Program-made: the position numbers and the translations under genes
Assembly: GCF_018263855.1 (NCBI RefSeq)
Contig: NZ_CP073318.1
Span: 2,294,001-2,358,000 of the forward strand
Source of the DNA: Kutzneria sp. CA-103260
GTDB lineage: Bacteria; Actinomycetota; Actinomycetes; Mycobacteriales; Pseudonocardiaceae
Length of the DNA: 64,000 bases
Direction: 5' to 3'
Shown: in pieces, positions 1-10,000 of the stretch
How the letters are laid out: each line of letters begins with the position of its first letter
Position numbering within the stretch: the first letter of the stretch is position 1
The notes under the pieces: generated by a model
What the model saw: the letters and a program-made list of their open reading frames with translations, nothing else
Database searches by the model: none
What the model was told of the DNA's origin: nothing

Positions 1-518
1 GCCGAACCCGGTCGTCCATGGCGTTCCGGGAGGAACTGGCACGGCGCCATCCCGGCAACGTCGAGATCCGGCCGCAGGACGAACACGGCCTGCTCGACCT
101 GCCGGCGTTTCTCGCCGAGCCCGACGGCGACACCGCCGTCTACTGCTGCGGGCCCGACCCCCTGCTCGCCGCGGTCGAACAGCACCGCGGCGCCGGCGCG
201 CTGCACCTCGAACGGTTCGCGCCGAGGACCGGGGCGCTCGACGGGCCGCGCCAGGAGTTCGACGTCGAGCTGGCGCGGACCGGTGCCGTCCTGCGGGTGC
301 CGGCCGACCGGTCGATCCTCGATGTCGTCGAACGATCGGGCGTGTCAGTGCTGTCGTCGTGCCGGGAAGGAACGTGCGGCACGTGCGAGACGACGGTGCT
401 GTCCGGCACGCCGGACCACCGCGACTCGGTGCTGACCGACGAGGAGCGGGCCGTGAACGACACGATGATGATCTGCGTGTCCCGCTCCTGCTCACCGCGC
501 CTCGTGCTCGACGTCTAG
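1..518 (+). CDS. PDR-type oxidoreductase with C-terminal 2Fe-2S ferredoxin domain (3' part)
   Basis: The frame is open at the left edge, so the FMN and most of the NAD(P)H domain lie outside the window; the ATG at 18 is probably internal. What remains is the end of a reductase NAD domain, with the YCCGPDPLL motif, followed by a plant-type ferredoxin domain whose cluster cysteines sit in SSCREGTCGTCE and in a later MMICVSRS. That order (reductase then C-terminal ferredoxin) is that of the phthalate dioxygenase reductase / vanillate demethylase reductase family, which passes electrons from NAD(P)H to a Rieske oxygenase or P450. The partner oxygenase is not visible here. Family call is firm; substrate unknown. 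Confidence 0.85.
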   Translation, partial: RTRSSMAFREELARRHPGNVEIRPQDEHGLLDLPAFLAEPDGDTAVYCCGPDPLLAAVEQHRGAGALHLERFAPRTGALDGPRQEFDVELARTGAVLRVPADRSILDVVERSGVSVLSSCREGTCGTCETTVLSGTPDHRDSVLTDEERAVNDTMMICVSRSCSPRLVLDV

Positions 519-572
519 GTGAAGCTTTCATGCAGCGGACGAGTAGATCGTCGAACTCCGCTGCTGTCCCGG

Positions 573-1754
573 TCAGCCGCAGCCGATCCGGCTGGTGCCG
601 AGGGCCACGTCGTCGAACCAGAGTCCGTCGGACCCGCCGCCGCCATAGCTTTCCCAGCCCAGCTTCAGGTCGGTCAGCCTCGGCCGCCAGGTGCGCCCCA
701 GCCACTGGTCGTCGATGTTCGGGGTGGGCACGCCGTCCTCGGTCAGACCGGGCACCGCGGACCCGTTCACCCAGGTGTGGATCTGGCCGTCGGTCCCGCT
801 GACGGAGAACTCCACGCACGTCCAGGCGTTGACGGGCAGCGGCACACTCTGCGCGACGCCGGCGGGGCTCTGGTCGGGCAGCGTGGCGTCGTCGGACTGG
901 CGGTTCCACATCAGGGCGCCGTTCTGACCGCCGAGCCGGAGGTCGGTGTTCCCGGCCGCGCCGTCGTTCATCGCCAGGAACGTCACGTGACCGGTGGGCA
1001 GCGCCGTGGTGTGCCTGATCCAGAACCGCACGTACCAGGTCGGGCTCGCGGCCGGCGGGTCTGCCGTGTCGTCGACGAACACGTGGTTGCAGTACCCGTC
1101 AACGCCGTTGACCTGCAGGGAATGCGTGCCGGCGTGGGCGGTCGCGGTGGCGATCGCCGCCGTGCCGGCGCCGGAGCAGTTGGGGGTCACCGTGCTCCAC
1201 CGGCCCGATGGCGCCGGGCCGGTCTGGTCCTCGAAACCGTCACAGCGGATCGCGGTGGGGGAGGAGCAACCGGAGCCGACCGGCGTGGTCGTGGTGGTGG
1301 TCGTGGACGTCGGCGGGGTGCCGCCGTCGCAGCGCTGCCCGTTGACCGCGAAGTCGACCGGCGTGTCGTTGGCGCCGGAATTCGTTGCCTGGAAACCGAA
1401 ACTCACGGAGCCTCCGGTGGGCACCGCGCCGTCGTAGGACTCGTTGGTCGCGGTGACCGCAGTTCCGGACTGGGTCACCTGCGCCGACCAGGCCGACGTC
1501 ACGTGCTGGTCGCCGCCGAACGTCCAGGTCACCGTCCAGGCGGCGATGGCCGGGCCGTTGTTGGTCACCGTGATCGTGGAGGTGAATCCGCCGGCCCACT
1601 GGTTGACCTGGTCCGCGACCTGGCACGACGGCGTCGATGTGTCGCTGGTTGCCTGGGCGTTCGGCACGACGATCGCCGCGAGCACGAGACCGCCCAGCGC
1701 GGCGAGGACCGCGGCCAGACGCCGAGCGGATGCCCTGCGGCGTAACGCGTCCAT
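573..1754 (-). CDS. Secreted CBM2 protein with Thr-rich linker and Cip1-like/LamG-like C-terminal domain
   Basis: 393 aa. A basic, hydrophobic N-terminus ending NAQA predicts Sec export (about residues 1-34). Residues 40-145 look like a family 2 cellulose-binding module: conserved Trp residues in QVNQWAGGFTS, AWTVTWTF and SAWSAQV, bracketed by two Cys. A Pro/Thr linker (TTTTTTT) follows, then about 220 residues beginning CDGFEDQTG with four further Cys and a jelly-roll-like pattern (VRFWIRH, WTCVEFSV, GLWFDDVALG). That domain resembles Cip1-type cellulose-induced proteins and some polysaccharide lyases; this is from memory and only moderately sure. Likely role: extracellular plant-polysaccharide binding or cleavage. 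Possible LacI-type operators lie upstream. Confidence 0.75.
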   Translation of the reverse strand: MDALRRRASARRLAAVLAALGGLVLAAIVVPNAQATSDTSTPSCQVADQVNQWAGGFTSTITVTNNGPAIAAWTVTWTFGGDQHVTSAWSAQVTQSGTAVTATNESYDGAVPTGGSVSFGFQATNSGANDTPVDFAVNGQRCDGGTPPTSTTTTTTTPVGSGCSSPTAIRCDGFEDQTGPAPSGRWSTVTPNCSGAGTAAIATATAHAGTHSLQVNGVDGYCNHVFVDDTADPPAASPTWYVRFWIRHTTALPTGHVTFLAMNDGAAGNTDLRLGGQNGALMWNRQSDDATLPDQSPAGVAQSVPLPVNAWTCVEFSVSGTDGQIHTWVNGSAVPGLTEDGVPTPNIDDQWLGRTWRPRLTDLKLGWESYGGGGSDGLWFDDVALGTSRIGCG

Positions 1755-1852
1755 GTCACTCCTCTGTCAGTGGTGCCAAGCAGCGTGACGCCCACGTGGT
1801 CCACCCTCAACAACTCGGTGGCCGCTGACCGGCTGAGCTGGGGATGCCCGAG

Positions 1853-1861
1853 GAAAGTTTC
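1853..1861. promoter_or_regulatory. GAAAGTTTC palindrome upstream of CBM2 gene
   Basis: A perfect 9-base palindrome about 100 bases upstream of the CBM2 start. GAAAnTTTC palindromes are typical LacI-family operators in front of actinobacterial glycoside hydrolase genes. Assignment as an operator is inference from position and motif. Confidence 0.4.
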
Positions 1862-1922
1862 ATCGGCCGGTGGTGGGGGAGAGTTCGACGGCGAGGCACT
1901 GCCCGATCATTCACGCCTCGGC

Positions 1923-1939
1923 CCGAAAGTCCCTTTCGG
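1923..1939. promoter_or_regulatory. CCGAAAG-N3-CTTTCGG inverted repeat
   Basis: Perfect 7-base arms around TCC. It shares the GAAAG half-site of the 1853 palindrome, so it may be a second, wider-spaced operator half pair; a small hairpin is the alternative. No T-run follows. Confidence 0.3.
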
Positions 1940-2042
1940 ACTTCACGACGCCGTCCACTGTGGATGAAGGCTGGGCGACAAGGCCGATCTTCCCTTACGG
2001 CAAGTGCGGGAGCAGTGCCCGGACGTCCCCGTCACCGACGGT

Positions 2043-2141
2043 ATGACCGGCCTGCGCCGGCTCGGGGCCTGGTGGCTGGCGTTCACGGCCGCGTTCCTCG
2101 TTGCCGGCATCTGGATGCTGGCGACGGTCGTCAGTGCGTGA
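2043..2141 (+). CDS. Possible small single-pass membrane peptide (32 aa)
   Basis: ATG at 2043 opens a 32-residue ORF, MTGLRRLGAWWLAF then a hydrophobic stretch ending ATVVSA: two arginines followed by about 20 apolar residues, the layout of a single transmembrane helix. An in-frame GTG at 2004 would extend it to 45 residues. No good ribosome site is seen before 2043. It is not a family I recognise. It sits 158 bases before the RHS toxin gene on the same strand and could be a small accessory protein or chance. Confidence 0.25.
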   Translation: MTGLRRLGAWWLAFTAAFLVAGIWMLATVVSA

Positions 2142-2299
2142 TCGGCCTGTGCGTGAGTGTGCCGATGTCCGTCGTCCACCTGGCGACCAGGCGGCTCGGT
2201 GGGTCCGCCTGACCGGTTCAGAGCTGCCCGGACCGGTGTTCGCCGGTGCCGCCCGGCCGCACCTGATACAAGTGGTGCGGGACTTCGGGGAGGCCGGCC

Positions 2300-5200
2300 T
2301 TGAGCAAGATCGAGACGAATCCGGATCACTTACGGCGCTCGGGCGGCAAGCTGTCCGAGTTCGGCGAGAAGATCGCGCAGGGTGGTCAGAAGCTGGAGAC
2401 GGCCGGGCAGGACCTGGTGCAGCACGCCAGCGGCGACCGGTCCGGCGTCGGCGCGGTGGTGGCCAAGGCGATGGGCCGCGGCGTGGAGGTCACCGGCAAG
2501 GTGTTCAAGGAGGGTGGCCGGGTCGCCGGCAAGGCGGGGGAGAACCTCGGCAAGACCGGTGACCTGCACGAAGACGCCGACCTCAAGGGCCGCGACGGCC
2601 TGCTCAAGCACCATCCCGAGGACAGGACGAAGAAGCTCCCCGGCTCCGGTGGCGAGCGGACGCCGAAGTCGGTGGGCGCCGGTGGCAAGGGCGGCAAGGG
2701 CAAGGAGCCGCCGAAGGTCGACGCGAGCGGCCACCAGGGCTCGCCGCCGAAGGGCGTGCCGCCGAACGGCAAGAACCGCCCGCCCAAGCCGACGGACAGC
2801 TCGCTGCCCGGCGCCAAGAAGAAGTGCCTGACCGACCCGGTGGACGCGGCGACCGGCACGGTGATCATCCGGCAACGCGACGTGACCCTGCCGGAGCCGC
2901 TCGCGCTGGTGTTCGAGCGCACGTATCTGTCGTCCTACACCGCGGGCGGCTGGTTCGGCCCGTCCTGGCCGTCCACCGTGGACCAACGGGTGGAGGTGGA
3001 CCGGGATGGCGTCTGCTACTTCGCGCCGGACGGCATGATCCTCTGCTACCCGCATCCCGCGCCCGGCGCGGACGTGGTGCCGATCTCCGGCCCGCGCTGG
3101 CCGCTGGCCACCGACACCGGCGAGGGCGACTACCGGATCACCGTGCCGGAGACCGGCCGCCAGCTGCACTTCGCCGGCCCGACAGACGCCGGCGTGGTGC
3201 GGATCAGCGCCGTCAGCGACAACGACGGCAACCGCGTCGACTTCGACTACGCCGACGGTGCGCCGGTCGGCATCCGGCACTCGGCCGGGTACCGGATCGG
3301 CTTGCTCGCCACGGAGAACCGTGTCACCGAGTTGCACGTGCTCGGCGACGACATGGACGTGCTGGTGCTGCGCTACGGCTACGACGACCGCGGCCGGCTC
3401 ACCACACTGACCAACTCGTCCGGCCGGTCGACGCGTTTCGCCTATGCCGCCGACGGGAGGCTCAGCGGCTGGGACGACCGCAACGGCACCTGGTATCGAT
3501 ACGTCTACGACGAGAACGGCCGCTGCGCGCGGACCGTCGGCTCGGGCGGCTTCCTCGACTCCCGTTTCGCTTACGGCGACCGCAGCACCACCTTCACCGA
3601 TTCGCTGGGGCACAGCACCACCTACGAGTTCACCGAGTCCGGCCAGGTCGCCCGCGAGACGGACCAGTTCGGCAAGATCACCGTGTCCGAATGGGACCGG
3701 CACCACCGCCTGCTGTCGCGCACCGACCCGCTCGGCCGCACCACCCGCTTCGAGTACGAGACCGACGACGACCCGACCGCGGTGATCCGCCCGGACGGCA
3801 GCCGGGTGACCCTGCACCGCGAGGCCGATGGCGGGCTGACCATTGAGGTCGACGGCTGGCGGCGCACCTACGACGCCAGCACCGGGCCGGATCCGTTGAC
3901 CGATCCGATCGGTGTCGGCGGCATCCAGGACCTTGGGTCCGGTGGCGAAGCGTCGCCGACCGTCGCGCGCACGCCAGATCGGTCCACTTTGGACCTGTTC
4001 GGCCGACCGAGGTTCACCAACGACGCGTTCGGCCGGCAGACCCGGTTCGGCTGGACGGTCGATGGCCAGCCGGCCTGGCGGGCCGGACCCGCCGGCAACG
4101 AGCGCTGGTCGTACGACGGCGAAGGCAACGAGCTGGAGCACGTCGGCGTGCTCGGACGGGTCACCAGGCGCGAGTACGGGCCGTTCGACCAGCTCACCGC
4201 CGTGGTGGACGAGACCGGCGCCCGCACGACGTTCAAGTACGACCACGAGTTGCGACTCACCGAGGTCACCGGCCCGCACGGCCGGACCTGGCGTTACCAC
4301 CACGACGCCGCCGGCCGGCTGGTGCACGAGACCGACTTCGACGGCCGCCGCTTCCACTACGCCTACGACGCCGCCGGGCAGCTGATCCGCTCGGTCAACG
4401 GCGCCAACGAGGTCGTCGAGTACGGCTACGACGCCCTCGGGGCCGTCACCGAGCGGCGCACCCCGACCGAGACCACCCGCTACCGCTACGACCCGGTCGG
4501 CCGGCTCGTCGAGGCCGCCAATGACGACGCCGTCGTCCGGGTGGAGCGCGATGACCACGGCCGGGTCGTCGCGCACACCGTCAACGACCACACGGTTTCC
4601 TTCGCCTACGACCCGCAGGACCGCTGGATCCGCCGGGAAACCCCGGCCGGCGTGGCCAGCCAGTGGTCCTTCGACGCCGACGGCAACCCGACGGCGCTCG
4701 CCGTCGGCCAGCACGCGCTGCGGTTCGAGCACGACGAGGCCGGCCACGAGACCACCCGGATCGTCGACGACACCGTCACGGTCCGGCAGTCCTACGACGC
4801 CGACCGGCGGCTGACCGGCCAGGCCGTCGAGGTCGCCGACCGGCAGGTGCACCACCAGTCCTACGACTATCGCGCCGACGGCAAGCTGGTCGGAACCCGC
4901 GACGCCGTCGGCGGATCCGTGCGATACGACCTGGACGCCGGCGGCCGCGTCACCGAGGTCACCGCGCCGGACCGCATCGAGCGCTACCGCTACGACATCG
5001 CCGGCAACCTCGTCGCCACCGGCGACAACACCCTGCGGTACGACGGAAACACGCTGGTCAGCGCCGGTGACGAGCAGTTCGAGCACGACGCCCAGGGCCG
5101 GCTGGTGACTCGCCGCCGCGGCGCCGACAGCTGGCGCTACAGCTGGGACGCGCTGGACCGGATGACCGGCGTGACCACCCCCGACGGCACCCGGTGGGCA

Positions 5201-6451
5201 TACCGGTACGACCCGCTCGGGCGGCGGATCGCCAAGGAGCGGGTCGGTTCCGACGAGCGGGTGGAATTCGTCTGGGACGGCACGGTGCTGGTCGAGCAGA
5301 TCCGGATCGACGGGGCCGGCCGGCGGGTGACGACCTGGCACCACCATCCCGACGACGACCGGCCGTTGGTCCAACAGGAGGAGGACCGGTCCTACACGAT
5401 CGTCGCCGATCAGCTGGGATCGCCGACCCGGCTCTTCGACGAGCGGGGCGATGTGGCCTGGCAGGCGACGACCACACTCTGGGGCGCCGGCCCGGCCGGC
5501 CCCACCCCGCTGCGCTTCCCCGGCCAGTACCGCGACGACGAGACCGGTCTGCACTACAACGTCTTCCGGTACTACGACCCGACCACCGGCCGCTACCTCA
5601 GCCAGGACCCGCTCGGCCTGGAACCGGCCCCCAACCCGGCCGCGTACGTCGCAAACCCCTTGGCGGCAAAGGATCCGCTGGGTTTGACCCCCGACGAGGG
5701 CTGCGGCTCCGGCGACGAGGCCCAGACCGGCAGGAGGCGCCCGCGGGCCGCCGACGACGCGGGCAACGCCGCCGCCACCGGTTCCACCAGGACACCCAGG
5801 ACCTACAAGGCCGGCGACACCGTCAACCCCGACCTCCAGCACGAGGCCGTCGACAAGCACAAGGAGACCCTCGCCGACCTCGAGGCCACGTCCAAGCAGA
5901 AGAAGAACACCTCCGAGGCCATGGGTGAGGCCGGGGCGGTGGACTACCTGAAGAAGACCACCGGCAACGACAACATCGGCATGACCACCGCCAGCCGGGC
6001 CAACCCGCTCGACCCGGAGAAGTACAAGATGGAGGCCGGCAAACCGTGGCCGGACGCGGTGGCCTTCAACGGCGCCAACGTCTCCGACGTCGTGCACTGG
6101 GACGGTCGGAACCTGCACGTGGTGGAGGCCAAGGGCGGCACCTCCGAGCTGACCGGCGGCGACGTCGACGGCCGGGTGCAGAAGTACGACCACACCACCG
6201 GTGAGCTGCGGCCGCACGCGGACCGGGTGGCCAATCCCATGCGCATGGACCAGGGCAGCCAGCGCTACCTGACCGACGTCGCGCACTCCATGACCCACTC
6301 CAAGATCCCCGACGGCCGCAACCACATCGGCCAGACGATCCTCGACGCCCAGACCAACGGCACCGTGAAGTACACGCCGGTGGGCACCGCGCTCAATCCG
6401 CAGGACCACGCTGTGGTCAAGGTCAAGCACGGCTACGGTGAACAGCACTGA
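2300..6451 (+). CDS. RHS/YD-repeat polymorphic toxin with PD-(D/E)XK-like nuclease tip
   Basis: 1383 aa from a TTG start with GGGGAGG just upstream. Residues 1-100 are helical and Gly/Lys-rich, like a WXG-style N-terminus, with no signal peptide. About 150-180 is a Pro/Lys linker, followed by a DUF6531-like cap (CLTDPVDAATGTV) and some 30 YD repeats (RYDPVGRL, DAAGQL types). The RHS core ends in GLHYNVFRYYDP, GRYLSQDPLGL and KDPLGL at about 1125-1129, the usual autocleavage/shell-closing region. The remaining 250 residues are the toxin: GE at E1210, D1263 and E1276-A-K1278 (HVVEAKGG) make a credible restriction-endonuclease core, so DNA cleavage is inferred. The next gene overlaps or abuts and is the likely immunity protein. 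Confidence 0.88.
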   Translation: MSKIETNPDHLRRSGGKLSEFGEKIAQGGQKLETAGQDLVQHASGDRSGVGAVVAKAMGRGVEVTGKVFKEGGRVAGKAGENLGKTGDLHEDADLKGRDGLLKHHPEDRTKKLPGSGGERTPKSVGAGGKGGKGKEPPKVDASGHQGSPPKGVPPNGKNRPPKPTDSSLPGAKKKCLTDPVDAATGTVIIRQRDVTLPEPLALVFERTYLSSYTAGGWFGPSWPSTVDQRVEVDRDGVCYFAPDGMILCYPHPAPGADVVPISGPRWPLATDTGEGDYRITVPETGRQLHFAGPTDAGVVRISAVSDNDGNRVDFDYADGAPVGIRHSAGYRIGLLATENRVTELHVLGDDMDVLVLRYGYDDRGRLTTLTNSSGRSTRFAYAADGRLSGWDDRNGTWYRYVYDENGRCARTVGSGGFLDSRFAYGDRSTTFTDSLGHSTTYEFTESGQVARETDQFGKITVSEWDRHHRLLSRTDPLGRTTRFEYETDDDPTAVIRPDGSRVTLHREADGGLTIEVDGWRRTYDASTGPDPLTDPIGVGGIQDLGSGGEASPTVARTPDRSTLDLFGRPRFTNDAFGRQTRFGWTVDGQPAWRAGPAGNERWSYDGEGNELEHVGVLGRVTRREYGPFDQLTAVVDETGARTTFKYDHELRLTEVTGPHGRTWRYHHDAAGRLVHETDFDGRRFHYAYDAAGQLIRSVNGANEVVEYGYDALGAVTERRTPTETTRYRYDPVGRLVEAANDDAVVRVERDDHGRVVAHTVNDHTVSFAYDPQDRWIRRETPAGVASQWSFDADGNPTALAVGQHALRFEHDEAGHETTRIVDDTVTVRQSYDADRRLTGQAVEVADRQVHHQSYDYRADGKLVGTRDAVGGSVRYDLDAGGRVTEVTAPDRIERYRYDIAGNLVATGDNTLRYDGNTLVSAGDEQFEHDAQGRLVTRRRGADSWRYSWDALDRMTGVTTPDGTRWAYRYDPLGRRIAKERVGSDERVEFVWDGTVLVEQIRIDGAGRRVTTWHHHPDDDRPLVQQEEDRSYTIVADQLGSPTRLFDERGDVAWQATTTLWGAGPAGPTPLRFPGQYRDDETGLHYNVFRYYDPTTGRYLSQDPLGLEPAPNPAAYVANPLAAKDPLGLTPDEGCGSGDEAQTGRRRPRAADDAGNAAATGSTRTPRTYKAGDTVNPDLQHEAVDKHKETLADLEATSKQKKNTSEAMGEAGAVDYLKKTTGNDNIGMTTASRANPLDPEKYKMEAGKPWPDAVAFNGANVSDVVHWDGRNLHVVEAKGGTSELTGGDVDGRVQKYDHTTGELRPHADRVANPMRMDQGSQRYLTDVAHSMTHSKIPDGRNHIGQTILDAQTNGTVKYTPVGTALNPQDHAVVKVKHGYGEQH

Positions 6452-6473
6452 CCCGACGCACTGGACGGATCCG

Positions 6474-6935
6474 ATGAGCTACACGTTGGCGTTCTACACG
6501 GCCCCGCTCGACGAGCTGACCGCGCGGCTTGAGGAGCAGGGCGACAAGGGCGACACCGAGGTCGTCGCCAAGCGCGCGGTCGAATACCTCCGCGAGCTCG
6601 GCGCGCCCGTGGACGCCGTGGACCACAGCTCCGCGGGCGGCGAGTGGTTCCGCGACCACTTCGTCGATGAGGTGCTCGGCGGCCTGATCGGCCGGGACGC
6701 GGCCGCCCACCTGGTGGAGCGGCCGCTGGCCGGCACGCAGTGGTCGGGCTACCCGTCGATGGGCTGGCTGACCCGGGACGAGGTGGCCGCCGCCGTCGCC
6801 GCGCTGGACGAGGCCGGCGACGAGCCGCTGGCCGACGCGGACGACCCGGAATCGGAGGAGATGCTGGAGCTGGTGAACGACATCCTGCACATGGCCGCGG
6901 AAACCGGCCAGGACGTCGTCACCGTGTACTCGTGA
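6474..6935 (+). CDS. Probable immunity protein to the RHS nuclease
   Basis: 153 aa, acidic, no signal peptide, no membrane segment. The ATG at 6474 gives an MSYTLAFYTAP start, common in small actinobacterial proteins of the DUF7691-like type; a GTG at 6438 would overlap the toxin stop by 14 bases and add 12 residues. The interior carries WFRDHFVDEVLGGL and SGYPSMGWLTRDEV. The call as immunity protein rests on position (immediately 3' of a toxin tip, same strand), size and acidity. The exact family is uncertain. Confidence 0.65.
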   Translation: MSYTLAFYTAPLDELTARLEEQGDKGDTEVVAKRAVEYLRELGAPVDAVDHSSAGGEWFRDHFVDEVLGGLIGRDAAAHLVERPLAGTQWSGYPSMGWLTRDEVAAAVAALDEAGDEPLADADDPESEEMLELVNDILHMAAETGQDVVTVYS

Positions 6936-7036
6936 CGCGTTCGACGACGCGCAGCACCTGACCGGGGCCGTCCTCCTCGGCGAGTGTCGCCGCCACCGCC
7001 CTGGCCTTGGACCGGAGGGCGGCGTCGATGCCTCCA

Positions 7037-10000
7037 TCACGGGATTGCCTTGCGAGGGCGCATGCTTGTGCCGCCGCGGTGTCCGCCTTCTGGCGGTGAG
7101 GGCACGTCGAGCTCGTTCGCCCGGCCGGCGAACACCTCTTCCGCTCGGCTCAGCGCGGTGCGCAGAGCCTGGAAGTCGGTACCGACCAGACTTGGTTTGA
7201 GCACTGACCGGACCAGCTGGATCAGTCCGGCAAGGGCGACGGCGTCATCCGATCGAATCGCGGAGAGTAAGGCGTTGCTCAATGCGGCCAATTGATGTTG
7301 ATGCTTGGACCAGTACGTCGTCGCGGCGTCAGCCGTCAGCACTGATGCTGCGTGCACCGCGTGGATCCAGTGCTCTTCGTCGCGTTTGCTTCTTGCAGCG
7401 GCACGGCGATGATGTCTTGAGGCGACAGCACCCAGGATTTCCTTCGCGAGCGCCCTCGACGTCGATCGTTGTTTGATCGACGTCAGTGCGTGGAGTACCA
7501 GCTCGCAGTCCGGGTCGCGCGTCGCGGCCCGTACGAGAAGTCGGGCGAGTTCATCTTTGATGTCCACGTCGTAGGCGAGGTCGAGCAACCAGCCTACGAT
7601 ATGTGGATCCCGGGTGAATCCCTCCACCACGTACGGTAGGACGTCCTTGATTGATCGCAGCCCGAAGGGGGAAAGGGATTCGAGCGTCCCCTCCCGGTTG
7701 ACCCTGAGCATCACGCGGACAGCGGTACCTGCCACAGAGAGGTCATCTTCCCTTGCCTTGTCGTTGAGGATGTCCCACAGGTCCTCCGTCCGTGCCCAGC
7801 CGTCAACCAGCGCATCCGCAACAGCTGCGCGTAGCGCCGCCCGCTGCGAACTCCACTCGTCCGTGGTGGGGTGGCGGGTGAGTTCCAGCACGAGCTCGCA
7901 GGCCACAGCGTCCCCTGCCCAGTGTGTGGCCAGGTGCGTGGCCAGCCAAGCGAGGTGCGAGGTGGACGTGTCGCGACCGGTCCGGGAGCGCAGCGTCTCC
8001 AGGACTATCCGCCTGCGCGGCCATCCGCGGTGCAAGGCCACGAGCACGAACTCACGAACCTTGGTGCTGCGGTCCTGGTGCAGCACGTGCAGGAAAGCGC
8101 GAAAGACGTCCTCGTCTCCGGCCCAGTCTCGTTCGAAAACGGAGATTGCCGCCTGGCGGATGGCCGCGTCGCGGTGCTCGAGCCCGGCGATCGCGGTCCT
8201 GCGCCGCTCGTTACGAGAGCCGAACGCGACATTGAGCTGCCAGCCTACGACCCGTTCGGTCGGTGACCTGGAGTCGGTCAGCATCTCGATCTGTGCGTGA
8301 ACCTCGTCCGAAACGGGTGTGAACACGACCAAGCGGCTGAACGCGGCGATCAGACGGTCCACATCGCCGGCGATGCCGCGGTGACTCGGTTCGGCGTGCC
8401 GGATCGCCGCCACGACACGGCTCAGGAGTTGAGACGCCCAACGCCGGTCCTCGGGGCGGATCTGTCCGGTCTCGGCCAGACACCACCCAGCGAACACCAG
8501 GCCGTTGGGCAGTCGTTCCAGTGCGTCGACGATCTCACGGATCGGGGAGCCCTGGCCGGCGAGCATTCCCGACAGCAGCAGCAACGGCTCCCGCCAGCGA
8601 TCGTCGTGCGCGTACCTGCCGTACACCTCGTCGGTCAGCCACCGGTAGTCGGCCTTGCGACGGTTGAACTCCGCCAGGACCTGGCTCGCGGCGAAGTACT
8701 CCATGAACGTCCGATGGACGAATCCGAAGACGCCGTCACCGGTCTCGGCCAGAACGTAGGTGCGTTCGCGCAGGTGGTTCACGATCTCGGTCGCCAGAGC
8801 GCGTCCTTCGCCGGAGGACCGGTCGTACTGCGACACCAGGTATGCCGCGACCGTGTCGCGCAAGGGCTTGTACTGAATGGCGTTCAGCTCCCGGACGCCA
8901 TCAGTGGCGTCGACCGTCAGCATGAGCACCGCGACCCGGTGCAGGATCTCGGCCTTCTGGTCAGCGCCTACGACGAAGTCGAGCCGGAGCAACTCCTTGG
9001 TGTCGATCTTCTTCCGTTTGACGTCCCAGTCCTCCAACAGCACGCCGATGCAGCGGGCGTAGAGCTGCCAGCGTCGTTCCGGCAGGTCGTAGTGCTTGTA
9101 GATGACCGCCATCATCGTCAGCAGCAACGGGTTGCCGGCCAGTTCGAGCAGGCGCGGATTGTCGGTGATGCGCCTGATCAGGCCGTTGGCATCCCGGTCC
9201 TCGCCCTGGACGGTGTAGTGCTCGTACCAGCGGGGGACGAACTCGCGCACCTCGCGAAGCCCGAAATCCAGCAGTGTGTGGTGTTCGAAGCCGGCGAGGC
9301 CCAGTTCCGTCTCGTCGTAGCCGACGATCCGGGACGACACCACGACGCTCGCCCGTGGGAACCTCCGCACGAAGGCGCGGAACTGGTCGACCACCCGACC
9401 ACGCTTGGATCTCTCGAAGATCTCGTCCAGACCGTCGAACAGCACCACGGCCTCGCCGTCCAGGAGCAGGTCCACCACGGTGTCCTCGTCCAACCGCACG
9501 CCGAGTGTCGCCATCGTCGTGTCGATGAGGTAGGCGACGAAATCCGCACTGCCGCTGAGCACGTACTGACGGAGCTCGACGAGCAGCGGGACCTGGTGTC
9601 CGGTCAAGAAGACGGGCACGCGGTCCTCTGAGGCGGCCGGATCGCAGAGGGCAAGCATGGTGACGTGGAACAAGGTGCTCTTCCCGCTACCCGGTCCGCC
9701 CAGCACGACTTGACGTGCGGCGCGCCCGATGACGTGCAGCGCATCGGAGGACTCCACGAGGTCCTGTGGCAGGTCGTAGTCGGGACGGCCCAGCGCCACC
9801 TGTTGCGGCACGAACACGTCGGTCAGCGGAATCCTCGCCAACCGCTTCTCGTGCGCGCCGGCGATCACGGACAGCCGCACCCACCGGTAGTGCTCCACGA
9901 TCGCCTGCCTGTACACGCCCCAGTCCACGGACGGAGCGGACAGTTCGCCCCACTGATGCAGCGCCTCGCTCACCCGCCGGGCCAAGTCGTCCGTGCTGGT

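Larger units (their letters stand above)
1755..2299. other. Intergenic region between CBM2 gene and RHS toxin gene
   Basis: This 545-base stretch has no convincing long gene. It holds two palindromes near the CBM2 promoter side (1853-1861 and 1923-1939), a possible very small membrane ORF (2043-2141), and the leader of the RHS gene with a GGGGAGG-type ribosome site at about 2286-2292 just before the TTG start. Confidence 0.6.

Noticed and set aside
2330..6448. 1372-aa open frame antisense to the RHS gene
   Set aside because: It mirrors the RHS codons in a high-GC gene, has Val/Gly/Ala-rich low-complexity content and no motif; the plus strand has clear YD repeats.
6936..7036. Possible gene tail on the minus strand (RVVERVTSTR-like end)
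   Set aside because: A coding-like run of about 30 codons ending in a stop, but it has no start and overlaps the NACHT gene end; too short to call.
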